This document shows, one piece after another, positions 1 through 12,344 of a stretch of DNA of 64,000 bases. Position 1 is the first letter of the stretch, and every line of letters begins with the position of its first letter. The stretch lies in contig QLII01000001.1 of the NCBI GenBank assembly GCA_003259005.1, positions 3,922,501-3,986,500 on the forward strand. The letters are read 5' to 3'. Both the position numbers and the translations under genes were made by a program. The stretch comes from Spirosoma telluris. Lineage in GTDB: Bacteria > Bacteroidota > Bacteroidia > Cytophagales > Spirosomataceae. A model generated the notes under the pieces. The model was not told the origin of the DNA. It ran no database searches and worked only from the letters and a program-made list of their open reading frames with translations.

Positions 1-1614
1 CCAGTATACCCTATTCGATTCGGAATGTATTTATTTTCCCAAATTATACTCTCTCAACGGCCCGTAGCGACACTAATGAGGCAAAAGCGTATCAAACAGA
101 GGATCAGTTCCAGGTTGTCGATTCTACCCACCGGTTCAATTCAAAATTGTTCCGGGATATTGTAACCGTACTACCGGGTAACCGCTATAACAGCCGAATG
201 CAGGATCTGACCCTCTCCCGTTTCATCAATGTGGGGGCGTTTAAGTTTGTCCGTAACCGGTTCGAGCCCGATCAGCAGGGCGATTCTGCGGTACTGGATG
301 TGCGCTATTATTTAACCCCCTACCCTGAAAAATCAATGCGGGTAGAATTAGATGGCACCTCACGATCAACTAACTTCAACGGTACACAAGTCGTGCTTAG
401 CTGGCGTAACCGCAATACACTTCACCGGCTGAACTGCTTACAGTCAATGTTAATGCCGGTATTGAATACCAGGTTGGCGATGCAGCAGAAGGAGTTACGA
501 ATTATCGTTTCGGGACGGATGCGACCTTAAGTTTCCCACGGTTAGTAGCCCCCTTTCGATTTCGGTACGACCAGCGGCAGGCATTGCCAAAGACCAATGC
601 AACCCTAGGTTACCAAACGATTATTCGGGGAGGATTGTATCGGATTAATTCAGCTCAAACAACCTTTGGGTATGCCTGGCGACAGAATCAGCAGGTGGAG
701 CATGTTTTTCAACCCTTTAATATTAACTACGTTTATGTGCCTCTTGATCGTGTTAGCCCACAAGTCACGGAAATAATAGGTAATACGGATATAGATCCAA
801 TAATAAGGCGGCAATATATTAATATCCTCAAATCTGATCAACTCATTCTCAGCAGTTTATATACATTCAACTACAATTCGCCAGCCCGATCAGCATCCCC
901 GAATACTTTCCGCTTTACGGGCAATGCGGAAGCTGCTGGCAATCTGGCCAGTCTTTTCTTCCACAAGCCAATCCAAACCGATGATCGGAATGGGATTTTT
1001 GGTGCACCCTATGCTCAGTACCTTCGGTTTGATGCAGATATGCGTTACTATCGCCGGTTAACTCCTAAGATAACCTTAGCCAATCGGCTTTTCGCTGGAA
1101 TAGGAATCACCTATGGAAACTCACAAGGCAGAGCACTGCCGATCACTAAACAATACTTCGTGGGGGTAGCAATAGTATCCGGGCGTTTCGTCCCAGAGCC
1201 ATTGGTCCAGGGTTATTTACACGGGATACAATTCGAAACGTGCTCTTATTTCAGGACGGAGGGGGTGATATTAAGCTCGAAGCCAATACCGAACTACGCG
1301 CGAAATTCAACAAGTTTATCGAAGGCGCGGTCTTCGTCGATGCAGGTAACGTCTGGTCTTATTCAGACGTCGATACGTTTGGTCCGGAAGCCAAATTTTC
1401 AGGCGACTTCCTGAAACAGATTGCCATTGGTGCCGGTGTCGGCATTCGTCTTGATCTATCTTATTTCCTGATTCGACTGGATATCGCAACCCCTTTGCGA
1501 AAACCCTACAAAACAGATGGCAGCGAGTGGGTTGTCGATAAGATGGCCTTCGGCAGTTCCGACTGGCGGAAGCAAAATCTGGTATTTAATATTGGCGTGG
1601 GGTATCCGTTCTAA
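1..1614 (+). CDS. Omp85/BamA-TamA-like outer-membrane protein, C-terminal part, frameshifted
   Basis: The reading frame is already open at the left edge, so the N-terminal part is missing. The visible part covers the end of the periplasmic region and the C-terminal surface-antigen barrel of an Omp85 protein, which inserts or exports proteins at the outer membrane. Support comes from the GGSNSIRAFRPRAIGPG segment (the conserved R-x-F loop region), alternating aromatic strands and a terminal phenylalanine (VGYPF). The coding frame changes twice: near 418-430, and at the five-G run 1162-1166 where six G would keep the frame. Reading through both gives one continuous barrel. BamA versus TamA cannot be decided without the POTRA part. 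Confidence 0.8.
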
Positions 1615-1704
1615 ACTACTTTTTGTCATTCGTGGTCATTAGTTGCATGTGAGGAATTGGCAAGTAATGACCATGAATGCCACTATCTGACCACCAATGA
1701 CTAT

Positions 1705-2411
1705 TTATTTCAACACAGGCTGGAGTATTTTCCAGACCGTATTTGCCACAATTTTATGTCCGACGGGGTTGGGTGAATGCCATCGGGCTGGTTCAGTTTC
1801 GGGATACCGCCAACGCCTTCGAGCAGGAACGGGATAAGAATAAGCTTATTCTTGTCAGCCAGTTCGCTAAATAAACTCCGGAATTCCTTCGTGTAGGATG
1901 TACCCATATTGGGAGGAATCTGCATACCGGCCAACACGATAGTGGCCTGTGGACTTTTCTGCCGAACAGTATCAATAATCGCCTGTAGATTTTGCCGGGT
2001 GGCTGTCAACGGTAGTCCACGAAGGCCGTCGTTGCCGCCCAATTCCAACACAAATACCGCAACAGGCTGGCGCATCACCCAACTGATTCGGCTTTTTCCC
2101 CCTGCAGTTGTTTCGCCACTCAGCCCGGCATTCACAATGGTGTAGTTCAATCCGGCCGAGTCGATTTTCTGGCCTACTAAAGCCGGAAACGCCTGCGATG
2201 GTTCAACGCCATAACCGGCGGTCAGGCTGTTGCCATAGAACAGTATGATTTGTTTTTTAGCTGTATTAGCTGATTTTGACTCAGGCTGCGTTGCCTGAGC
2301 CGTCGTTGCGTTTGTTTTTGTATCGGATGAGCCACAGCCCCAGACCGTTAGGAGCATCAACAGGCCGCTTATCACAGAATAGAACGTTTGGCGATTCTGG
2401 CAGAACTTCAT
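1705..2411 (-). CDS. tesA: SGNH-type arylesterase / TesA-like acyl-CoA thioesterase lipoprotein
   Basis: Exported esterase or lysophospholipase of the GDSL/SGNH family. An N-terminal hydrophobic stretch ends in a lipobox-like VWGC, so it is probably lipid-anchored. Block I is FYGNSLTAGYG (catalytic Ser), block III is LELGGNDGLRG (Gly/Asn oxyanion hole), and DGIHPTP holds the catalytic Asp/His. As read the end is scrambled after HPTP. Restoring one C at the four-base run 1765-1768 gives the normal family ending (VGHKIVANTVWKIL) and a stop at 1705. It is divergent from a YbbA/YbbP-like exporter, as in E. coli. The physiological substrate is unknown. Confidence 0.85.
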
Positions 2412-2434
2412 TGTTTCTATAGGAGTTAATTAAC

Positions 2435-2504
2435 GAACACAGAGCCACAGAGAACACAGACGTTTTTATTTATTTTTCTTAGTGTTCTCTGTGGCTCTGT
2501 GTTC
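2435..2504. repeat. Perfect 22-bp inverted repeat in the tesA/ybbA divergent gap
   Basis: The arms 2435-2456 and 2483-2504 are perfect reverse complements made of CACAGAG-type units around an AT-rich loop. The hairpin lies between two divergent start codons, so it is in leader or promoter DNA and is unlikely to be a terminator for either gene. Confidence 0.8.
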
Positions 2505-2536
2505 ATCAAAAAGTCGCATCAACCGTTTTTTGTTCC

Positions 2537-3229
2537 ATGAGTATTCTGCGCGTCGAAAATCTTACGAAAACCTATTCAAGCGGAGGCCGCGACCTGACCG
2601 TACTCCATAGCGTAAACTTCACCCTCGAACCGGGCGATACCTTCTCGATTGTGGGGCCGTCGGGTAGTGGTAAAACTACCTTACTGGGACTATGCGCAGG
2701 CTTAGACCGGGCCTCGTCGGGCAGTGTTTACCTGAACGATATTCGGCTGGATACGCTCAATGAAGACCAACGGGCCGCCATCCGTAACCAATATGTTGGC
2801 TTTATATTTCAGAACTTTCAGCTTCTCCCCACCCTTACCGCCCTCGAAAACGTGATGGTGCCACTGGAGCTTCGGGGCGAAAAAGGAGCGGCCAAAACAG
2901 CTCAGGCACTACTCGAACGGGTTGGTTTAGGCCAGCGTGGGCACCACTACCCTACGCAACTATCAGGGGGTGAACAGCAGCGCGTTTCGTTGGCGCGGGC
3001 ATTTGCCAACCGACCTAAGCTGCTCTTCGCCGACGAACCAACGGGTAACCTCGACGCCGATACCAGTTCAACCGTTGTCGATCTTCTTTTTGAACTCAAT
3101 CGCGAAGCTGGCACCACACTCGTACTTGTTACCCACGATATGGAACTAGCCGCCCGCACGCAACGCATTATCCGCATCAAAGGCGGCACGGTTATCAATG
3201 ATAGAATGACTGAATTATTGAATGATTGA
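2537..3229 (+). CDS. ybbA: ABC transporter ATP-binding protein, YbbA/LolD type
   Basis: Cytoplasmic ATPase of a MacB/LolCDE-type exporter that would drive the FtsX-domain permease encoded just downstream. Visible motifs are Walker A GPSGSGKTTLL (about residue 39), Q-loop FIFQNFQLLP, signature LSGGEQQRVSLARA, Walker B LLFADEPTGNLD and the switch histidine in LVTHD. At 230 residues it has the usual length. The start ATG at 2537 begins with the family's SILRVENLTKTY. Its last codons overlap the left arm of an imperfect hairpin (3204-3280). The pairing with a ybbP-like permease and a divergent tesA supports the YbbA assignment over LolD or FtsE. Confidence 0.88.
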   Translation: MSILRVENLTKTYSSGGRDLTVLHSVNFTLEPGDTFSIVGPSGSGKTTLLGLCAGLDRASSGSVYLNDIRLDTLNEDQRAAIRNQYVGFIFQNFQLLPTLTALENVMVPLELRGEKGAAKTAQALLERVGLGQRGHHYPTQLSGGEQQRVSLARAFANRPKLLFADEPTGNLDADTSSTVVDLLFELNREAGTTLVLVTHDMELAARTQRIIRIKGGTVINDRMTELLND

Positions 3230-3280
3230 ATAAATAGTCAAGCTCACGTCCCATTCACTCATTCTATCACTCACTCATTC
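3204..3280. repeat. Imperfect inverted repeat between ybbA and ybbP genes
   Basis: The arms 3204-3230 and 3254-3280 pair at about 22 of 27 positions and are built from GAATGA-type heptads. The left arm includes the ybbA stop codon. The hairpin could modulate readthrough into the permease gene. Confidence 0.6.
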
Positions 3281-3288
3281 AACATTAA

Positions 3289-5900
3289 ATGAACACCTCC
3301 TGGCTTTTCAGAATGGCCTGGCGCGATAGTCGCCGGAGTCGTCAACGACTACTCTTGTTTATGTCGGCCATTGTGCTGGGCATTGCGGCTTTGGTCGCTA
3401 TCAATTCCTTTGGAGATAACCTTGCCCAGAGCATCGATGATCAGGCTCGCGAACTCCTGGGGGCTGATTTGGTCCTATCGGCTAACGATTCAACTAAAGA
3501 GAAACTTTTTTACCCACTTCTAGATAAAGTTGCTCCTACTACATCTCGTAAGCTTAACAACCAAAGTTTAGTAGTTACCAGCCCTTACGAATATACCCGC
3601 GAAATTTCGTTTGCGTCGATGGTTTCGTTTCCCAAAAGTCAGGGTGTAAGGCTGGCTCAGGTTAAGCATTTAAGTCCCGGCGATTATGGGGGTGGAGGGA
3701 GTAATGACTATCCCTATTATGGCGAGTGGCAGATTATTCCGCAGTCAGCCGAAAAGCTATGGCGATCTAATTTGCATCGAGCCCCAAAAACAAATTACGC
3801 CCTAGTCGATGATGGGCTTATGATTCAGTTTGGGGCGAAGGTGGGAGATTCAGTAAACGTTGGAGGTACTTCCTATAAAATCATTGGTCGTGTATTAAAA
3901 ACCCCCGGCCAATCGGCTGTAACTACCACTGTAGCTCCAACGGTCTTTCTGCCGTTTGTGGCTGAAGGTTTAATACAGCGCGGAAGCCGAGTTAATTACA
4001 AATACTACTTCCGTTTCGATACAGACCGGGACGTCGAAAAAATTGCGAAACGAATTGGGCCTGCCTTAGAAAAAGCAGGAGTCAGCTACGACACCGTGGA
4101 GGGACGCAAGAAACAAACCGGACGTTCCTTCGCCGACCTGACCAAATACCTGAGCCTGGTTGCCTTTGTGGCCTTGCTGCTTGGTTGTGTAGGCGTTGCC
4201 AGCGCCGTGCAGTTGTACGTCAAAGAGAAAGTAACGTCGGTAGCCATTTTACGAACACTCGGTGCCAGCGGACGACAGGCGTTCCTGATTTATCTGCTTC
4301 AAACAGCACTCATGGGGCTCATTGGTGCTATAATTGGCGCCTTGCTCGGCTCAATTGTGCAGTTAGTACTGCCACGCGTGTTCGGTAATTTCCTACCCAT
4401 TACGGTCGAAACAGCCTTATCGGGGCCAGCTATTCTGGGGGGTATTGGCACTGGGCTGTTAATTTCAGTCCTTTTTCCCTGTTGCCCCTATTAGCGATTC
4501 GAAATGTTTCACCCCTTCGAACCCTACGCACATCTTACGAAGATGACCTGAGTGGACGTGATCCGATGCGGTGGTTAGTCTATTTGCTCGTCCTCGGTTT
4601 CATTGTCGGATTCGCCTACCTGCAAACGAAAAATCTGATGCTGGCTGTTGGCTTTACAGTTGGTTTGACGATTGCCTTTGGTGTTCTGACGGCGCTTGGA
4701 TTAGGACTTATCTGGCTAGTACGCCGGTTCTTCCCGACTTCGTGGAGCTACGTCTGGCGACAAAGCTTGGCCAATCTGTATCGTCCCAATAATCAGACCC
4801 TGATTCTGGTAACCTCCATTGGGTTAGGCGCTTTTCTGATCGCAACGCTGTACCTCACCCAAGGATTATTGTTGGGCCGAGTCGAATTGTCGGGGAGTGG
4901 TAAGCAACCAAACATGGTATTGTTCGACATTCAGAATGAGCAGATTAACGGCGTACGAGCACTTGTAACCGCGCAAAAGTTACCCATTTTGCAGGAGGCC
5001 CCTATCGTAACGATGCGCCTGTCGGATATTAATGGCAAAACGACCGACTTGACTCGTAAAGACACCACCCAAAAAACGCCGAAGTGGGCCTTTACCCGTG
5101 AATACCGCGTCACCTATCGTGACTCCCTGATATCCTCCGAAAAGCTGACATCAGGAAAAGCACCGTATCAGGCCGATGGCAACATTTACATTTCCATTGA
5201 AAAAGACTTCTTTGACCGGATGCACCTCAAACTCGGCGACACGCTCAATTTCAACGTGCAGGGCGCTCCCATTCAAACCATCGTGGGCGGCACCCGCGAA
5301 GTCGAATGGAACCGGGTACAGACTAATTTCCTGGTTATTTTTCCGTCGGGAGTGCTGGAAAAAGCACCCCAGTTTCATGTATTGATGACGCGCGTACCCA
5401 ACAATCAAACCTCAGCTATCCTTCAGCGCGGGTTGGTTAGTCGCTTCCCGAACGTGTCAGCTATCGATCTCGGTCTGATTCTAAAAACGGTCGATGAGAT
5501 TCTGGCACAAATCTCATTCGTTATTCAATTCATGGCATTATTCAGCATTCTGACGGGCCTGCTGGTTCTGGCCAGTTCAGTGGTCATTAGCAAATACCAA
5601 CGTCTGCGCGAAAGTGTTTTGCTCCGAACACTAGGAGCCAGCCGGGAACAGATCCTGAGTATTACGGTAGTAGAATATGGGTTACTGGGGCTATTGTCAG
5701 CCCTATCAGGTATTTTACTGTCGATTGTTGGTACCTGGGCCTTAGCCCGATTTGTCTTTGAAGTCCCCTACCGGCCCGATGCCATACCACTGGTGATTGT
5801 CACGGCTGTAGTAACCACGCTAACTGTGCTCATCGGCGTCTTCAACAGCCGTGAAGTGTTAACGAGACCTCCTTTAGATGTGTTACGGGCGGAGGGGTGA
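3289..5900 (+). CDS. ybbP: ABC transporter permease, YbbP-like with two FtsX domains, frameshifted
   Basis: Inner-membrane permease partner of the preceding ATPase. The N-terminus (WRDSRRSRQRLLLF followed by a hydrophobic helix and SFGDNLAQSID) is characteristic of YbbP. Then come a large periplasmic region, an FtsX block near residues 275-400 (SLVAFVALLLGCVGVASAV, TLGASGRQAF), a second periplasmic region and a second FtsX block at the end (LRTLGASREQIL). As read it is split into 3289-4494 and 4482-5900. One extra T in the five-T run 4472-4476 joins them into one protein of about 870 residues with the expected tandem-FtsX layout. The substrate is unknown; YbbAP with TesA has been linked to hydrophobic compounds. 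Confidence 0.85.
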
Positions 5901-5942
5901 TACGAGGGAAGTGTATGACTTACAAAACGAAAAATGCACCCC

Positions 5943-6780
5943 TTATTGCTCTTTTACGGTCACATAAAGTGTATCCGTATTGATGCCGGTAAATAGGCCA
6001 AGGCCATTTGTAATCGATGATGGGGGTGTGCTGATGTTTTGAGTAGAGGTGCTATTTTGTTTATAGAGGGCTGCATAATCGGGATTCAGGTGAAATAAAA
6101 CGACCCTGTATACCCCAAAATACTGAAAGCTTTGTGACTGTATCGTCGTATTGTCGTATTGCTGGGGCTCACTCTGAAACTGACGGGTTGGAATAGTAAC
6201 GGACGTACTGCCGGTATTACTGATTATGGGAACAGGGTTAGCCTCAACCGTGTTGACAACGACATAGTAATAATCACTAGTTGAATTTTTCCAGGTCAGC
6301 TTAATGGATGTGTTGGTCTGGCTCATACCTCCTGTGGAAAACCACCCGTACCACTACCCAGCGATATGGCCGTTCGGTAAATGACGGTTTGATCGGCCGA
6401 AAAACTAAGCGGCCGACTGGGTATAACGGTACTCCCCGACACATGGTTACCAGCGTAATCAAAGTCCAATTGATAGGTTTGTCCGCCTGTACAGGAACAT
6501 CGGAACTAGCCTGATAGGAGCCATTGCCACGAGATTGAAGCGCATACGACTTAGCGTTGACGCTGATGCTAAGATTGAGATCGGTAAGGGGTTGTCCCTG
6601 ACCGGTAGTGTCGTCTTGAAAAGGAACTTGCCTGGCAACTTTGACTAAAATCGGCTGACCAGGTACCAAGTAAGCTTCTATAACGGGTTGGCTGGCAGAA
6701 ACAGACACGTTCGTGTCGGGTGTGCAGGCATTGAGTACAAACAGACTTAAGCCCAGCGCTAAGAGCGTATAAGGTTTCAT
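5943..6780 (-). CDS. DUF4249 domain lipoprotein, frameshifted
   Basis: Putative surface-exposed partner of the TonB receptor encoded just upstream, working like SusD but from a different family. The N-terminus is a lipoprotein signal (LLALGLSLFVLNAC) followed by VIEAYLVPGQPILVKVARQV, typical of DUF4249. Two frame changes are needed, near 6470 (a lost T) and near 6325 (a lost base in a G-rich stretch). After both, the C-terminal part with TLYVTVKEQ is in frame. It is short for the family, so an internal loss is possible. The ligand is unknown. Confidence 0.7.
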
Positions 6781-6806
6781 AAAGAATTGTCTATAGAAGA
6801 GGTGGT

Positions 6807-9297
6807 TTACCGTAACCGATAGGAAATCGTCAGGTTGGGCGTAATACCCAGGTACGTGATGTCTGAAATAACTAATTGGCTGGTTGACCCATCACTAACA
6901 GACGTAAATTTTTTGTACCAGATATTTTTTCGATTGTATAGATTAAAGACAGACAGACCAATACTCCCATTTCGAAAATTGTAGGTAGCCGAGGCATCTA
7001 ATCTGCTGTAGGCCGGAAATCGATTGGCATTTTTAGCGGATGGATTGGTAAAGGTCTTGCTGGTGCCATCCAGTAAGGTCACCGAATACTCGCCGACAAT
7101 AGAGGTGTAGGGACGACCTGATGCGAATATCCAGGTCACACCAAAGTCGAATCGTTTCCAGTGGTAGTTGTTTATCGACTTAAACTCATGCCGAACATCC
7201 TGATTGGCGTAGTACGGTTTATCGGAGTAGGCGGCTATATTGTTCAGGGCTACAGCATACGTGTACCCACCCAGCCTGTATAGTCTCCTAGTTTTTTCTG
7301 TACTAGAAAATCAACACCCCTCACCGTTCCCGTGCCCGAATAAAAGGTTTCGCTGGGTAATAAGCCTCTGCCGATCTGCGCGGCATAACGTAGTGTATAT
7401 TCGGTAACGCCGGATAGGTTTTTGGCATAGGCTTCTACGTCGAACAGATAGCCAGCCGTTTCATAACTGCCCCCGCAATAAAGTGTACGGATGAACCAAC
7501 AGGTAAATAGGTATTATTGGCGAGTAACCAGAAATTTCGATTCCCCTGCGAGATATCTTCGCGGGTGACTTGTTTGGCAAATTGATAATATTGACCAACT
7601 GCTCCCTTCAGCTTGATTCGTTCGGTAAGATGATAGCTGGCCGATAAGCGGGGCTCGGTATAGAGTTGACTGGTTACATCATAGTAGGTAAGCCTGAGGC
7701 CCGGTTTCAGCAGCAACCGATTGTTAAACAGCCGAATTTGATCCTGAATATAGGCGGCTGAAAACAGGCCTTTATCATGTTTAGAAAGCAGGGTTAGCGT
7801 ATCATTCGAACTGTAGGTATAATCGATCACATTTTGCGTTATCTGAATCCCGCGCCGAAAAAATGGTGTTCAGAGGCTTTAAACTCAATGTCACTTTTAG
7901 CCGTAAAGTCGGTCAGGTTGTTGTCTTCCAGTGTACCGGATTTCACGTTCTGATTCTCAGTCGAGCCCGTTCGCCGGATGGAGGTTGAGTTGGATAAATC
8001 CCGGTGACTGAAAAAATTGGAGTAGCTAACCAATGTATTGATGTAGAGACGGTCGCTCCATCGACGAGACCACTTTAGGCTTCCGCCCGTGTTCCCCAGT
8101 TCGACAGGTCCGTATTGCTTAAATTGTTGTTCGACGTAGTTGTACTACTGCCTATCCCTGGTCCAAAAGAAGGTAACGCTACGGATTGCGAGTTATCTAA
8201 ATGATCCTGACCATTGTATACGCTCAGTGTAATCTGATCCTGGTCGGAAGGAAGAAACGTGACCCGGCCATTGAGGTCGTAAAAGTAGGAGGCTACTTGC
8301 TGGCTGGTTTGGCTTTGATTACTAAATCGTTGCCCGCCCGGCCCCTGCCCTCCTCCGGTAGGCCCCTGTTGTTGCGGGTCTGGCTGTTGCTGGACGTTTG
8401 AAACTGGTTGAATAATTTCTCATAGAGCGGGCCCTTAAACGACCGTCGGCCCGCAACCAGAAATGTTATCTTGCGGCCAATTGGCCCTTCGGCGTAAGCA
8501 TTGACACTAAGCAGGCTTGCATCGCCACCAGCGTTAAACTGTCGACGATTACCTTCTTTTCCGGTTAATTCGGCCACGCCCGACAAGCGGCCGCCATATT
8601 TAGCATCGAAACCTCCCTTATAGAGCTGAACGCTTTTGAGCGCATTGTAGTTGAAGGCGCTAAAAAATCCATACAGGTGATCGACGTTATACACAGTAAA
8701 GCCATCGAACAGAACCAGGGTTTGATCGGGCGTACCCCCACGGACGTATAAGCCTGACGACGATTCGTTGGCAGCACTGACACCTGGCATCAATTGCAAC
8801 GCCCTGAATACATCGCGCTCACCAATGTTAGGCAATTTGGTAAGATTACGCGGGGTGAGTTGAATAAGGCCGACTTCGTCGGAGGAGGCTTTCATGACTT
8901 CGGCCTTCTGAGCGACTATCGTAATGTCTGACAAGTCGATCACAGATGCTTCCAGTTCGATCCTTAGATTTCGTACCGATTTCTCGGGTTGTAGCTGAAA
9001 ACGAAGATCCCGGTAGCCCAGAAAGCTAATCAGTAGCATGGCCGTATCGGTAGGTACATGCAGGAGGGTAAAATACCCGTCCAGATTGGTGCCTACGGTT
9101 TGTTTTGTCGCCACAACACGGACATGGGCATACGGCAGGCTTTCACCTGTTTTTCCGTCTACCACCCGGCCCGATACCGTAAAGTCAACTCGGTGGGGTT
9201 TGGTGGCTTTCGTTGGGGGAGCAGGAATTTCTTGGGCAAAACTGGCCGGGATACCCAAGCCAAACATGATAAAATAGATCAGATAACGGTAGGTCAT
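6807..9297 (-). CDS. TonB-dependent receptor with carboxypeptidase-regulatory-like domain, five frameshifts
   Basis: Outer-membrane active importer. Order: signal peptide, CarboxypepD_reg-like domain (VDFTVSGRVVDGKTGESLP), plug domain with PNIGERDVFRALQLMPGVS and SGLYVRGGTPDQTLVLFDG, then a 22-strand-type barrel ending YLGITPNLTISYRLR. The barrel is broken at five short G/C runs on the plus strand: 8363-8366, 8094-8097, 7849-7851, 7470-7474 and 7265-7267. In each case one extra base restores a continuous barrel sequence, so the gene is probably intact in the organism. It is followed by a DUF4249 gene and is divergent from another receptor gene at 9623. Confidence 0.85.
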
Positions 9298-9345
9298 AGG
9301 TAGTTGATAAGGGAGTATGGTACAAGCTCTTATGGGTTTCTACTC

Positions 9346-9375
9346 ATTACGTCCCGATTGTGCCGATTCGTGGCA
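9346..9375. promoter_or_regulatory. Candidate regulatory motif shared with 20776-20804
   Basis: A 30-bp sequence starting ATTACG and containing CCGATT twice, 10 bp apart. It lies in the gap between two divergent outer-membrane receptor genes. A sequence matching at about 24 of 29 positions with one gap is found in the divergent gap between the second LytS kinase gene and the 20925 gene. Sharing between two divergent import-gene promoters suggests a common regulator; the regulator is unknown. Confidence 0.4.
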
Positions 9376-9542
9376 GAGTATCGGGTAAGGTGCGACATAT
9401 AGGCACTATGTGACGATGAATAGCCATACCCTAACGACAATGATCTTAAAATCAGAAGATTAACGATTATTACAAGGCCACTTTAAGAGCGCTTTGCTGA
9501 AGTTTCGGATTGTCGACAGATGGCCCGCGTTTATAGACACAT

Positions 9543-9559
9543 ATAGACCATTGGTCTAT
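9543..9559. promoter_or_regulatory. Dyad-symmetric site upstream of the 9623 receptor gene
   Basis: A 17-bp dyad (ATAGACCA, one base, TGGTCTAT), about 65 bp upstream of the start codon at 9623. The size and position fit a binding site for a dimeric regulator, but no matching regulator is identified. Confidence 0.3.
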
Positions 9560-9622
9560 TTGCCAATTGGACTGGCCTAAGCGGGCGTTACCTTGGCTTA
9601 CGAATTCGCCTATAGCATATCC

Positions 9623-12324
9623 ATGAATAAGCACTTCCCGCTTCTATTCGTTATTCCCGTGCTCATCTGGAGCTTTTTGTTCACCGTTCATGTAGTCCAT
9701 GCTCAATTTGGCCCACCCGGTGGTGGCCCTCCAGGCGGAGGCATACCGGGTATGGGCGGGATGGGGAAAAAAGAAAAAACATTCAATCCAAATTTGGATG
9801 ATGACCAGCCGCGGGGCAACAGTAAAATTACGGGTGTTTTGATCGACTCGCTCTCGGGTAAACCCGTTGAGTTTGCCACCATTGCCCTCATCAATACCAA
9901 AACGGGCAAACCCATCGACGGAACCACTTCGGATGAGAAAGGCAAGTTTGCCCTAACCAGGCTGGCTCCGGGTAACTATCGGCTCCAATACTCATTCATT
10001 GGCTACCGAAATAGAGAGTCGCCCTTACTTACGGTAGTTAAAGGGGCTGACTTGCCGGTTGGGTCGGTAAAACTCCAGCCCGATGTTCGCACGCTGGGTG
10101 AGGTCGTGGTAACGGGACAGGCCGCCCTTATAGAAAATAAGGTGGATCGACTTGTGTACAATGCCGACAAAGACCTGACCGCCAAAGGGGCGATGCAACG
10201 GATGTGATGCGTAAAGTACCCATGCTCTCGGTAGATCTGGATGGCAATGTTAGCCTACGCGGAAGCCAGAATGTGAAAGTGCTGATCAATAATAAACCGT
10301 CAACCATTGTTGCCAGCAGCGTGGCCGATGCCCTAAAGCAGATACCCGCCGATATGATTAAGTCTGTGGAAGTCATCACCTCACCATCGGCAAAATACGA
10401 TGCTGAAGGCTCGGCGGGCATTATTAACATCGTTACCAAGAAAAATACGCTGGCTGGCGGCACCCTGAATCTCGACACGGGCGTTGGCAACCGTGGGTCG
10501 AACCTGGCGTTAAATGGCTCGTACCGGCAGGGCAAAATGGGGTTTACGCTGGGGGGATTTGGCCGGGCCATGTATAACGTTAAAGGAGCGTATAATAATA
10601 CCCAAACGACCGGGCAAACAACCCTCGTCCAGTCGGCCAACACGCTTAACCACGGCCTATTTGGCACCTACCAGCTCGGCTGGGATTATGATATCGACAA
10701 AACTACATCCTTGTCGGCCAGTGTCCGCTATGGCGTTCGTAACATGATCAACAGCCAGAATAATCTGTTAACCCAGACTTATTTACCCACCCTAACCACA
10801 CCAGAGTTATCGGGACGTAATGTTAAAACAACGAATTTGTCGGGAACAATTGACGCCAGTGTTACCTACACAAAAACGTATAAACCCCAGAAAGAGCTAT
10901 CCCTGTTAGGACTTTACAGCCGAAACAACAACACCAACGACTATGTCGCTGATCTGTTTTCGGGTACTGATTGGCAAACCGTGTTATCGAGCCAGAAAAA
11001 TGTGAATCCAAGTTACAATCAGGAATCTACGTTGCAGGTGGATTATCAAACACCCATAAAAACAAATCAATTGGTTGAATTGGGAGCGAAAGGCATTTTT
11101 CGGCAGGTCAACAGCGATTATAGCTATTATGTGGCTACGGGTTCGACCCACAATTATGAGGTGGATAACAATCGTGCATCCAATGCCCTTAAGTACGATC
11201 AGACGGTTACGGCCACCTATCTTTCGTATACGCTGGCCACCAAAAGTAAGTATACGATCAAAGCGGGTGTACGGTATGAGTATACGTTCATCAACGCTCA
11301 ATTTAGCAATGAGTCGTCGGGCTCGTTAGCTAAAATTCCGGGATACGGCGTCCTGGTTCCCAGCCTTAACCTCTCCAGAAATTTGCGAAAAGGACGAATC
11401 ATCAAAATTGCCTACAATCGCCGGATTCAACGGCCAGGGATTCAGTTTCTGAACCCTAACGTGAACGCATCCAACCCCACAAACATTAGTATCGGCAACC
11501 CGTCACTCTCGCCCGAATTAACCGACAACGTTGAACTTGGACTGGGTGGGCAGGTCGGTAAAATCTATCTCAACACCTCCTTCTTCGGACGACGTACCAC
11601 AAACTCGATCTCCAGTGTTCGGGATACGATTTCTCAAAATATAGGCACGGAGGCAACTCCTGTTTACCAAAAAGTGATCCGCACGAGTTATCAGAATATT
11701 GGTCATGAGGATGCCTATGGGGTCAATATTTTTGCCAATGGCACCTTTTTCTATAAACTTCAACTGGGCGGTAGTCTGGACATCTACCATACCCATCTGA
11801 CCAATAATGGGGATGCGCTCTATGGTTCGTCAAACGCTGGCTGGGTGCTGGGAGGAGGTCTTTTCTCAACGCTGACACTCACTAAAGGGTGGGCGATTCA
11901 GGCATTTGGTGGTGGACGTGGACGCCAGATTCAGCTCCAGGGTTACCAGGGTGGATTTGCCTTTTACAATCTGGGGATTCGGAAGGATATTGCTAAAAAA
12001 CGGGGTAGCCTTGGCCTGGTGGCCGAAAATTTCTTCAATCACCCGTTCAAGGTTCGAACCGAACTAACATCGCCCATTCTGACTCAGAACAGCGTCACGA
12101 GCATGTATAATGCGGGCGTTCGGGTTAACTTCACCTACCGACTTGGTAAAATGAGTTTTGATGGGAGTGGCTTTCAGTTTGGGAAGCGGAAGAAGTCGAT
12201 CAACAACGACGATGTGAAAGGGGATACCGGCAATCAGCAGCAGCAACAGGGTCAGGGAAACGGACCAGCAGGTGCCCCCCTCGCCCCTAATGGAAATGAT
12301 TTTGTAGGGATTTTGTGTGGATGA
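9623..12324 (+). CDS. Outer-membrane beta-barrel TonB-receptor-like protein (OMP_b-brl_3 type), frameshifted
   Basis: Large receptor-like barrel protein. Order: signal peptide (start at 9623, MNKHFPLLF, chosen because a hydrophobic segment follows at once), a Gly/Pro-rich linker (GPPGGGPPGGGIPGMGG), a CarboxypepD_reg-like domain (KITGVLIDSLSGKPVEFATI), a plug-like region (VEVITSPSAKYDAEGSAGI, typical of this family) and a long barrel. The frame changes at the four-G run 10187-10190; five G gives TAKGGDATDVMRKVPMLSVD, the conserved plug segment. The C-terminus is Gln/Gly-rich (QQQQQGQGNG) and lacks a clear terminal aromatic strand. Its ligand is unknown. Confidence 0.82.
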
Positions 12325-12344
12325 TAGAAAGTTATTTCTGTATT

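Noticed and set aside
3289..5900. Two separate half-size permeases
   Set aside because: The second piece begins in mid-protein and the join at a five-T run gives a standard YbbP; a true split would need a start with a membrane leader.
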